Below, piece by piece: positions 1-6,418 of a stretch of DNA of 38,882 bases. The position numbers were made by a program, and so were the translations under genes. The notes below the pieces were generated by a model, which did not search any database, was not told the origin of the DNA, and worked only from the letters and a program-made list of their open reading frames with translations. Each line of letters opens with the position of its first letter. Position 1 is the stretch's first letter. This DNA is from Nocardia amamiensis NBRC 102102 (GTDB lineage: Bacteria > Actinomycetota > Actinomycetes > Mycobacteriales > Mycobacteriaceae). The stretch lies in assembly GCF_001612745.1 (NCBI RefSeq), contig NZ_BDBA01000047.1, forward strand, positions 1-38,882, given 5' to 3'.

Positions 1-1330
1 GGCGCAGCGGCGCCAGCGACAGCGGCACCGAACGGACGATCACCGCCATCCGCGACCACGGCACCCCGGCGGTGAGGTGCGCGCGGCGCAAATGGTCGGC
101 GATCAGCGCGGCCTCCTTCGCGGGCGTGGCGAGCACGCGGACCCGCACCTCGGCGCTTTCGTCCTGTGGCGCCACCTGGTCGGGCACCGGAAAGCGCTGT
201 GGCGCGGCGCCGGGCAGACGAGCGGCTATCCGCGCGACCGCCAGCCGCACCTGACCGCTGAACCGGTGGTTGTCCCGCAGCACGATGCGCTGGCCGTCCG
301 GCGCGTCCAGGTCGGCGACGAACCGCGCGTCCGCGCCGCGGAAGGCGAACACGGCCTGATCGGGATCGCCCGCGATCACCGTGGTCCGCGCGCTGCGCCC
401 GATCGCCTTGACCAGGATCGCTGCCTGCGGGTCGAGGTGCTGGGCGTCGTCGACCAGCAGGTATCCGATTCTGGAGCGTTCCGCGGCAAGCAGATTCGGG
501 TCGGCGGCCAGCGCGTCCAGCGCCGCGCCGACCAGTTCGGCGGCGTCCAGCGCGGGCGCCGTCGCCTCCGGCGCCTCCACGCCGACCGACCAGCGCAACA
601 GCATGGTCTGTTCGTAGCGGAGCGCGAATTCGCCCGCCGCCACCCATTCCGGCTTGGCATGCTCACGGCCGAGGCGAACCAGGTCCTCCGGCCCGATACC
701 GCGCTCGGTGGCCCGGAGCATGAGATCGCGCAACTGCTCGGCGAATCCACCGAGCGCCAGCGCGGGCCGTAGTCGCTGCGGCCACAACCCGTTCGCGCCC
801 GCGGCGATATCCGCCAAGTCGCCGCGCAACATCTCGCGCAGCACCGCGTCCTGCTCGGCGCCGGTCAGCAAACGCGGTGGCGGGTTGCTGTGCGCCGTCG
901 CGTGTCTGCGCAGCACGGAGAAAGCGTACGAGTGCACGGTGCGCACCAGCGGCTCTCGTGTGGCGCCGGGCACACCACCCTCGGCGCCGGGACCCGGCCC
1001 GGCCAGCCGCGCGCTGATGGCGTCGCGCACCGCACGCGCCGCCTGCTTCGAATGGGCCAGCACCAGCACGGATTCGGGATCGGCCCCGGCTGCGATGCGC
1101 GCGGCCGCGATATCGACGAGCAAGGACGTCTTGCCTGTACCAGGGCCGCCGAGCACCTGCCAGGGCCGCCACCCCGGGCGCGCAGGCCCGTCCCCGGCCG
1201 CGGCGTCCAGCAGCGCGCGAACGTCGGCGCCCCAGTCTCGCGGCCGGGGCGCCACCACATTCCGGCGAACAAGTCGCACCGCGCCATCCGATCGCACCAC
1301 GCGGGCTATTGCAACAGACACGACCGACAC
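1..1330 (-). CDS. adnA: ATP-dependent helicase-nuclease subunit AdnA, N-terminal part (runs off the window)
   Basis: This is the first ~443 codons of a UvrD/RecB-type helicase, read on the minus strand with no stop before the window edge. Seen: Walker A GGPGTGKT, a downstream LVLAHSKQAAR segment, a Walker B-like LLVDDAQHLDP, GDPDQAVFAFRGA (motif III type), and a motif IV-like VPWSRMAVIVRS near the edge. The GTG start at 1330 has a GGAGGGG ribosome site 9 bases upstream; an in-frame GTG at 1321 is the alternative. AdnA pairs with AdnB in the actinobacterial helicase-nuclease that resects DNA double-strand breaks; the RecB-like nuclease domain would lie beyond the window. The name rests on motifs plus synteny with a lipV-like gene and an alkyltransferase-like gene, as recalled in mycobacteria. 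Another UvrD-family paralogue is possible. Walker B reads DDAQ where UvrD enzymes usually have DE-x-Q. Confidence 0.78.
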   Translation of the reverse strand, partial: MSVVSVAIARVVRSDGAVRLVRRNVVAPRPRDWGADVRALLDAAAGDGPARPGWRPWQVLGGPGTGKTSLLVDIAAARIAAGADPESVLVLAHSKQAARAVRDAISARLAGPGPGAEGGVPGATREPLVRTVHSYAFSVLRRHATAHSNPPPRLLTGAEQDAVLREMLRGDLADIAAGANGLWPQRLRPALALGGFAEQLRDLMLRATERGIGPEDLVRLGREHAKPEWVAAGEFALRYEQTMLLRWSVGVEAPEATAPALDAAELVGAALDALAADPNLLAAERSRIGYLLVDDAQHLDPQAAILVKAIGRSARTTVIAGDPDQAVFAFRGADARFVADLDAPDGQRIVLRDNHRFSGQVRLAVARIAARLPGAAPQRFPVPDQVAPQDESAEVRVRVLATPAKEAALIADHLRRAHLTAGVPWSRMAVIVRSVPLSLAPLR

Positions 1331-1393
1331 GCCGGTACACCCCTCCGCTCGACTGGCTCTGCGCGCGATTCCGGCGCAGGTCACAATGAACCG

Positions 1394-2170
1394 GTGTCTG
1401 TTTTGAATGTCCACCGGTTCGGTCCGACGACCGGACCGGTGGTGCTCGCCCTGCACGGTGTGACCGGTCACGGCAAACGCTGGGAAGACCTGGCCACCCG
1501 GCATCTGCCCGACGTCCGCGTGCTCGCCCCCGACCTGCGCGGACACGGTCGCTCGACCGCGCTGCCGCCGTGGAACTTCGAGACCATCGTCGCCGACCTC
1601 GTCGACCTGCTCGCCGCCGAGGCCGACGGACCGGTTGTGGTGGTCGCGCATTCGTTCGGCGGCGCGTGCGCGCTGCATCTGGCGCACCGACATCCGGAAT
1701 TGGTACGCAAGCTGGTGCTGCTCGACCCGGCCATCGCGCTGGAACCGGAATGGCTCAACCGGATCGCGCTGTCCACGCTGGTCTCGGCCGACTACGACAG
1801 CGCCGAGCAGGCCCGCCAGGACAAGCTGGACAGTGGCTGGAGCGACGTGGAGCCGCGCCTGCTGGAGGCCGAGCTCTTCGAACATCTGATGCCGACCGCG
1901 GACGGACGATTCGGCTGGCGGATGAGCCTGCCCGCCATCAACTCCTATTGGGGCCAGCTGGCCCGGCACTGGGTGCTGCCGCCGCGTGAGCTGTGCACCG
2001 TGCTGGTGCAGGCGATGAAGGTCGATCCGCCGTTCGTGACGCCGGAGTTCCGCGCGGCGCTCACCGAGCATATGGGCGCCAGCCTGACGGTGCTGGAGTG
2101 GAATTGCGATCACATGGTCGCCCAGGCGTATCCGGCCGAGACCGGCGAACTCGTGCGCTCGGTGCTCTGA
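1394..2170 (+). CDS. lipV: alpha/beta hydrolase (LipV-like esterase/lipase)
   Basis: A 258-residue cytoplasmic alpha/beta hydrolase. The oxyanion region reads LALHGVTGHGKRW, the nucleophile elbow AHSFGGAC (Ser), an acidic candidate lies in the LVLLDPA strand, and the C-terminal histidine is in NCDHMVAQ. There is no signal peptide. The reading frame is open far upstream, but that part is antisense to adnA; the GTG at 1394 gives the natural start of the fold (VSVLNVHRFG), with a weak GCAGG upstream. The start is 63 bp from the divergent adnA start, so the two share a promoter region. It is followed after 4 bp by the alkyltransferase-like gene, so they are probably co-transcribed. The substrate is unknown; the name follows position and fold. 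The lipase activity is inferred, not shown. Confidence 0.72.
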   Translation: MSVLNVHRFGPTTGPVVLALHGVTGHGKRWEDLATRHLPDVRVLAPDLRGHGRSTALPPWNFETIVADLVDLLAAEADGPVVVVAHSFGGACALHLAHRHPELVRKLVLLDPAIALEPEWLNRIALSTLVSADYDSAEQARQDKLDSGWSDVEPRLLEAELFEHLMPTADGRFGWRMSLPAINSYWGQLARHWVLPPRELCTVLVQAMKVDPPFVTPEFRAALTEHMGASLTVLEWNCDHMVAQAYPAETGELVRSVL

Positions 2171-2174
2171 TCCG

Positions 2175-2477
2175 ATGCCGACGAGCGACGCCCAGATCGA
2201 GCAGGTGCGCGCGTTGGTGGCGTCGATCCCGCGCGGCCGGGTGGCCACCTACGGCGACATCGCCGCGGCCGCCGGCCTGTCCACGCCGCGCACGGTGGGC
2301 TGGATCATGCGCACCGACGCCGCCGACTTGCCCTGGCATCGGGTGCTCGGCGCGAGCGGCCGGCCTGCCGCGCATCTGGCCCATCGCCAGCTGCGCCTGC
2401 TCGCCGAGGAGGGCGTGCCGATCCGGGACGGACGCGTCGACCTGGGCGTCGCCCGCCTCCCGCTGCCCGACCGCTGA
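2175..2477 (+). CDS. Alkyltransferase-like protein (ATL), Cys replaced by Trp
   Basis: A 100-residue protein with only the DNA-binding C-terminal domain of O6-alkylguanine-DNA alkyltransferase. The helix-turn-helix region (GRVATYGDIAAAAG...PRTVGWIM) is clear. The active-site PCHRV motif reads LPWHRVLGASGR, so the alkyl-accepting cysteine is a tryptophan. This is the hallmark of ATL proteins, which bind O6-alkylguanine without repairing it and hand the lesion to nucleotide excision repair (established for the family). The start ATG lies 4 bp after the lipV-like stop, indicating an operon. Placement beside the AdnA helicase makes a small DNA-repair neighbourhood. The size and the Trp substitution make the family call secure; the repair partner in this organism is inferred. 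Confidence 0.88.
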   Translation: MPTSDAQIEQVRALVASIPRGRVATYGDIAAAAGLSTPRTVGWIMRTDAADLPWHRVLGASGRPAAHLAHRQLRLLAEEGVPIRDGRVDLGVARLPLPDR

Positions 2478-2521
2478 GCGGGGGGCCTGCCGAAAGAGCT
2501 CCGCGACGGACCGGCGGCCAG

Positions 2522-2527
2522 TACCGT
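2522..2527 (+). promoter_or_regulatory. Candidate -10 box for a leaderless transcript
   Basis: TACCGT matches the actinobacterial TANNNT -10 pattern and ends 6 bases before the ATG at 2534. There is no ribosome-binding site in between, so transcription would begin at or next to the A of the start codon. Leaderless mRNAs of this type are common in actinobacteria. No convincing -35 was identified. Confidence 0.45.
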
Positions 2528-2533
2528 TGAGCC

Positions 2534-3289
2534 ATGCCCACCCGCCTGGCGTGTGTCGTATTCGATGCCGACCGGCCGCGGTTGGTCGCGGACTTCTGGG
2601 CCGAACTGCTCGGCTGGTGCGTGACGCACGAGGGTCCTGATCGAGTGGACGTCGCGGCCGCCGAGGCCGACGGCCCCGGGCTTGCCCTCACCTTCCTGCC
2701 CGCACTGCGGGCCAAGATCGGCAAGAACCGCCTGCACCTCGATCTGGCCACCCGCTCGCTCGACCATCAGCGCACCCAGGTGGACCGGGCGCTGGCGCTG
2801 GGGGCGCGACGGGTGAACATCGGCCAGGGCGCGGTGCCGTGGACGGTGCTCGCCGATCCGGAGGGCAACGAGTTCTGCGTGCTCGAGCCCAGGGAGGAGT
2901 ACGTGGACACCGGAGCCGTCGCGGCGATCGTGGTCGACACCCGCGACCCGGCGCGCCTGGCCGAATTCTGGTCGATCGCCACCGGCTGGCCGTTCACCCA
3001 CCGCGGCGCGCGACTGGCCGGGCTGCGTTCGGCCGCCGGGCTCGGCTCCTGGCTGGAATTCGTGCACACCCCGGACGCCGGCTCCGGTCGCACCAGGCTG
3101 CATCTGGATCTCGCCTCGCTGCCTGCCGACGACCAGGCCGCCGAGGTGGACAGGCTGCGTGCCGCGGGCGCCAGGACGGTCGATCGGGCCGCCCCGGCTC
3201 CCGACCACGAGACCGAACTCGTGCTCGCCGACCCGGAAGACAACGAGTTCCGGCTGCTGCGGTCGGCCCGCTTCTGGTCGAACGCCTGA
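2534..3289 (+). CDS. Two-domain VOC (glyoxalase-like) protein
   Basis: A 251-residue protein made of two tandem VOC/glyoxalase-like modules, about residues 1-120 and 125-250. Each has the same pattern: an opening strand (LACVVFDADRPRLVADFW; AAIVVDTRDPARLAEFW), a central HLDLA segment, and a closing DPEGNEFCVLEP or DPEDNEFRLLR. This is the usual layout of actinobacterial glyoxalase_6-type proteins, which serve as dioxygenases, isomerases or resistance proteins. The metal-ligand set is not obvious enough to assign a reaction. The gene starts 56 bp after the ATL stop with its own candidate -10 and no Shine-Dalgarno. Family call firm; function unknown. Confidence 0.8.
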   Translation: MPTRLACVVFDADRPRLVADFWAELLGWCVTHEGPDRVDVAAAEADGPGLALTFLPALRAKIGKNRLHLDLATRSLDHQRTQVDRALALGARRVNIGQGAVPWTVLADPEGNEFCVLEPREEYVDTGAVAAIVVDTRDPARLAEFWSIATGWPFTHRGARLAGLRSAAGLGSWLEFVHTPDAGSGRTRLHLDLASLPADDQAAEVDRLRAAGARTVDRAAPAPDHETELVLADPEDNEFRLLRSARFWSNA

Positions 3290-3371
3290 TCCGCACCGTC
3301 CGCTCCCCGGCTTCCCGGCACCGACGAATTAGCATGGCCGCCATGGTGTACCTAGCTCGAGGTCGAGGCGT

Positions 3372-5114
3372 GTGACGGCCGTCGACGCGATCGTGCTCGC
3401 GGGCGGCCGGGCCAGCCGGATGGGCGGAGTGGACAAACCCGCGATCGTCATCGGCGGCCGTTCCATGCTCGAGGTGGCGCTCGCCGCGGTTGCTTCCTGC
3501 GCGCACACCGTGGTGGTCGGGCCGCACCGGCCGGAGCTGCCGCCGCAGATCATCCAGGTCAGGGAGGTGCCGCCGGGCTCGGGGCCGGTGGCGGCGATCG
3601 GTACGGGATTGCGCGCGCTCGGCTCCGCCGCGCCGCTGGTCGCGGTGCTCGCCGCGGATCTGCCGTTCCTGTCGGAGTGGGCGCTCGCCGAACTCCTGCG
3701 GCACGCCAACGAGTCCGGCGCGGACGCGGTGTTCGCGGCCGACGAATCGGGTCGTCCGCAATATCTGATCGGGGTGTGGCGGCGCTCCGCGCTGGTGGCC
3801 GCGCTGGACGGGCTCGGCGCGCTGATCAACCAGCCGATGAAGGCGCTGGTGCCCGCCGACGCCGCAATCATCCCGCTGCCCGGGGTCGGCGACTGCGACA
3901 CCGAGGAGCAGGTGCGGCAGGCCAGGGCAGCGGTCGAGACACCGCGCAGGCATCCTCCGCTCGAGCTCGACGACGCGCGCGAGCTTTTGCGCGGCAGGCT
4001 CTCCCAGCTGACCGAGTACGAGGCCGACCTGCGTTCGGTGACCGGCGCCGCGCTCGCGGGCCCGCTGACGGCGGCCGGGCCGCTGCCCCGCTTCGACGTG
4101 TCCGCGATGGACGGCTACGCGGTGGCGGGCGACGGGCCGTGGCGCCTGCGCCGCGATATCGGGTTTGCGGGCGGGCGGCGTCCGGTGGGGCTGCTGTCCG
4201 GCGAGGCAGTGCGGATCGCGACCGGCGCGCATGTGCCGGACGGCACCACCGGCGTGCTGCGCGACGAGTTCGCGCACGTCGCCGAGGAAACCCTCTACCG
4301 GCTGCCGGACACCCCGCCGCGCGACGACATCCGCCGCAGCGGCGAGGACCGCGAGGTCGGCGATCTTGTCGCGCCGGAAGGCACGCCGGTCACCGCGGCG
4401 CTGGTCTCCGCGGCCGCGAGCGTCGAGGTCACCACGGCGCCGGTGCGCGGCCCGGTGCGCGCGCGCATCGTCATGACCGGGGACGAGATCCGCAGCGAGG
4501 GTCCGCTGCAGGCGGGCCAGACCCGCGACTCGATCGGCCCGATCCTGCCGGACCTGCTGTCGTGGTATGGCATCCACACTGTCGACCGGGTGCACCTGCG
4601 TGACACTCCGCACGGCTTCGACGAGGTCATGGCCGCCTCGCCGGACGGCGACCTGCTGGTGATCGTGGGCGCGACCGGCGGCGGGGCCGCCGACCAGCTG
4701 CGTGCCGCCCTCACCCGCGCCGGGGCCGAGATCGTCGTGCCGCGCCTGCGCCTGCGTCCCGGCGGTTCCACCGTCGTCGCCGAGCTCGGGTCCGGTACCA
4801 CGGTGCTCGGTCTGCCCGGAAACCCGTTCGCCGCCATCGCGACGCTCATGGCCTTGGCACCCGCGATCGTCGAGGGTCGCACGGGCGCGTCTGCGGCGCG
4901 TTCGCTGCGCGGACCATTGCGCAACGGCGCCGAGGTCGCGGGTCAAGTGCCACGTATCGTCCCCGCCCGCGCCGTCGAAGAGGGCGGATGGGTCGGCGAC
5001 CCGATCGTTCGCACCGCGCATCTGGGCGGCCTGGTCGACCGCGATGGTCTGGTCGTCGTCCCGCCCGACGCTGTCGACGGCGCGATCGTCGAGTTCCTTC
5101 CGCTGCGCTACTGA
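3372..5114 (+). CDS. MobA-MoeA fusion: molybdenum cofactor guanylyltransferase / molybdopterin molybdenumtransferase
   Basis: A 580-residue fusion. Residues 1 to ~190 are a MobA-type nucleotidyltransferase: LAGGRASRMGGVDKPAI (GTP-binding loop with catalytic Lys), PPGSGPVAAI, and AADLPFLS with the Mg-binding Asp. Residues ~195-580 are a full-length MoeA: FDVSAMDGYAV, ATGAHVPDGTTGV, MTGDEI, GATGGG and LGLPGNPFAAI. MoeA inserts molybdate into adenylylated molybdopterin and MobA attaches GMP, so one polypeptide would carry out the last two steps of bis-MGD synthesis. That is the cofactor of the NarG enzyme encoded from 19.0 kb. GTG at 3372 is chosen because it opens directly into the first strand of the Rossmann fold. 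No stop or frameshift lies between the halves. Both halves keep their key motifs. Confidence 0.9.
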   Translation: MTAVDAIVLAGGRASRMGGVDKPAIVIGGRSMLEVALAAVASCAHTVVVGPHRPELPPQIIQVREVPPGSGPVAAIGTGLRALGSAAPLVAVLAADLPFLSEWALAELLRHANESGADAVFAADESGRPQYLIGVWRRSALVAALDGLGALINQPMKALVPADAAIIPLPGVGDCDTEEQVRQARAAVETPRRHPPLELDDARELLRGRLSQLTEYEADLRSVTGAALAGPLTAAGPLPRFDVSAMDGYAVAGDGPWRLRRDIGFAGGRRPVGLLSGEAVRIATGAHVPDGTTGVLRDEFAHVAEETLYRLPDTPPRDDIRRSGEDREVGDLVAPEGTPVTAALVSAAASVEVTTAPVRGPVRARIVMTGDEIRSEGPLQAGQTRDSIGPILPDLLSWYGIHTVDRVHLRDTPHGFDEVMAASPDGDLLVIVGATGGGAADQLRAALTRAGAEIVVPRLRLRPGGSTVVAELGSGTTVLGLPGNPFAAIATLMALAPAIVEGRTGASAARSLRGPLRNGAEVAGQVPRIVPARAVEEGGWVGDPIVRTAHLGGLVDRDGLVVVPPDAVDGAIVEFLPLRY

Positions 5115-5656
5115 GCGCCGAACAGGAGTCCGGCATGACCAACGGGCCAGCAGGTACGCTACTTCTCTGCGCACCAAAACTGTTGTGAGACTGTGGATTC
5201 CAGCAACGACGTGCAGAAGGTACCGGCCACGGCACCCACCTCCCTGACCGCGACATTCATGGAAAGCGTTCCGCCGCAAGTTGTTTCGTATGGCCGCGAC
5301 CATGGCTGCAGGCCGAACGACCGCATGCCCACGACAGCAGAATTGAATTCGTCGCCATATGCGCGAAGGGCGCAGGGCGCAGGCCATATCGGCACCGCGA
5401 AACCCCCGAGAGGGCCTTCGATTGTTCCTGATTACATTTCGGTAGAGCCACTCCCGATCGGCCGGGAAAAATGTATCATCCGCCACCCGCGCATCGGCAT
5501 TTGCCAGTGAATACCGTCGCTAATAGTGCTTCTACCTGCGGAAATGTAAACAATCAGCCGCTACGGACCATATTTTTCACTTTCTCTTCCGCAAGTCATA
5601 TCCGCTCGCTATCGTTTGAGTTGTTAGGCGAATATCAATCCCCCGGAAAGGACCGA
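5115..5656 (+). other. AT-richer intergenic region
   Basis: About 540 bases between mobA-moeA and the small Lys/Gln-rich gene. No reading frame here has protein-like composition on either strand. The stretch from about 5500 to 5640 is markedly more A/T-rich than the surroundings and probably carries the promoter of the next gene. A 17-codon ORF with a good ribosome site (5135-5188) is discussed among the rejected items. Confidence 0.5.
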
Positions 5657-5833
5657 GTGGAGATGGCTGAAAAGTCGAAGAAAACGCCTAAGAAAATGCC
5701 GAAGCAGATGCCGAGGCAGCAGCAGCAACAGCGCCAGGAGCAGGGCATGCCCGAAGGCATGAACCCGGAGAGCCGTCGGGGCAGCAAGTCCGAGGGCGAC
5801 CGGCGCGGCGAGCAGGACCGCCGCTACAGCTGA
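5657..5833 (+). CDS. Small, highly charged Lys/Gln/Arg-rich protein of unknown function
   Basis: A 58-residue, very hydrophilic protein with no hydrophobic core. The N-terminal half is Lys/Met/Pro/Gln-rich (KKTPKKMPKQMPRQ, then a Gln run) and the C-terminal half is Arg/Glu/Ser-rich. It should be disordered and basic. GTG at 5657 follows GAAAGGA at 5645-5651 with 5 bases between; ATG at 5663 is the alternative (56 residues). It is monocistronic, preceded by an AT-rich promoter gap and followed by a strong hairpin. That arrangement suits a well-expressed small gene. I do not recognise the family. The use of AAA and AAG codons differs from the Arg/Ala-rich neighbours. Confidence 0.6.
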   Translation: MEMAEKSKKTPKKMPKQMPRQQQQQRQEQGMPEGMNPESRRGSKSEGDRRGEQDRRYS

Positions 5834-5849
5834 TCTGCGCCCTCGCCGC

Positions 5850-5883
5850 GCCGCCGGTCCCCTCTCCTCCCGGGACCGGCGGC
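5850..5883 (+). terminator. Intrinsic-type hairpin terminator after the small gene
   Basis: A perfect 12-bp stem (GCCGCCGGTCCC / GGGACCGGCGGC) with a 10-base loop starts 16 bases after the stop codon. There is no U-tract immediately after it, as is usual for actinobacterial terminators. It separates the small gene from the DUF1330 gene. Confidence 0.75.
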
Positions 5884-5988
5884 TGCGGTCTGTTCGGCGC
5901 CTTTATCTCCGCGGTAATTGCCGCCCGTGCAGCGCGGACCTACGGTCGGTTCGACGCCATCCCCGGCGCCATCGAACGAAGGAACGCC

Positions 5989-6339
5989 ATGCCCGCCTAT
6001 GGCTTCGCCCACCTGCGCAATCGAAGGCCGCACCCCGACATTCCGGAGTACCTGGAACGCATCCAGGCCACCCTGGACCCATTCGGCGGCCGTTTCGTCA
6101 TCCACGGGCCCCCGGTCGAAGTCGTGGAGGGCAGCTGGCCCGGCAGCATGGTGCTGATCGAGTTCCCCGGCATGACCGAGGCACGGGACTGGTACCACTC
6201 GCCCGCCTACCAGCAGATCCTGCCGCTGCGCGCCGATCACATCGACGGCGACCTGCTGCTGATCGAGGGCGTCGGCCCCGACTACGACCCCAGCGAACTC
6301 GCCGCGAAGCTGCGCGCCGAGACCACCGGGGCAGGCTGA
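5989..6339 (+). CDS. DUF1330 family protein
   Basis: A 116-residue single-domain protein with the DUF1330 ferredoxin-like (dimeric alpha/beta barrel) pattern. It starts PAYGFAHLRN, has the middle segment GRFVIHGPPVEVVEG and the strand MVLIEFPGMTEARDWYHSPAYQ, then closes with a strand before a disordered tail. Members are small cytoplasmic proteins without an established reaction. The ATG at 5989 follows AAGGA at a normal distance (GAACGAAGGAACGCC). It sits alone between a terminator and the methionine-salvage operon, which begins 80 bp downstream on the same strand. Co-transcription with mtnA is possible but nothing in the sequence requires it. Confidence 0.82.
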   Translation: MPAYGFAHLRNRRPHPDIPEYLERIQATLDPFGGRFVIHGPPVEVVEGSWPGSMVLIEFPGMTEARDWYHSPAYQQILPLRADHIDGDLLLIEGVGPDYDPSELAAKLRAETTGAG

Positions 6340-6418
6340 CGCGACTACGGGCCGTCCAACGCCGTCCGATACCGTTGACCAGGCACGACCCTGCTCGACG
6401 TGACGAAGGATGCGCCTG

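Noticed and set aside
77..772. 231-codon plus-strand frame
   Set aside because: It is antisense to adnA, with Arg/Gly/Val-rich composition and no domain; the minus frame holds continuous helicase motifs.
890..1393. Upstream extension of the LipV-like frame
   Set aside because: It is antisense to adnA and has no alpha/beta hydrolase content; GTG at 1394 is the sensible start.
5135..5188. 17-codon ORF after moeA with an AGGAG ribosome site
   Set aside because: Too short to support on sequence alone; it may be a leader peptide, but no hairpin or downstream coupled gene supports it.
2994..5486. 830-codon minus-strand frame
   Set aside because: Shadow of the VOC and MobA-MoeA genes; low-complexity Arg/Gly/Ala composition without motifs.
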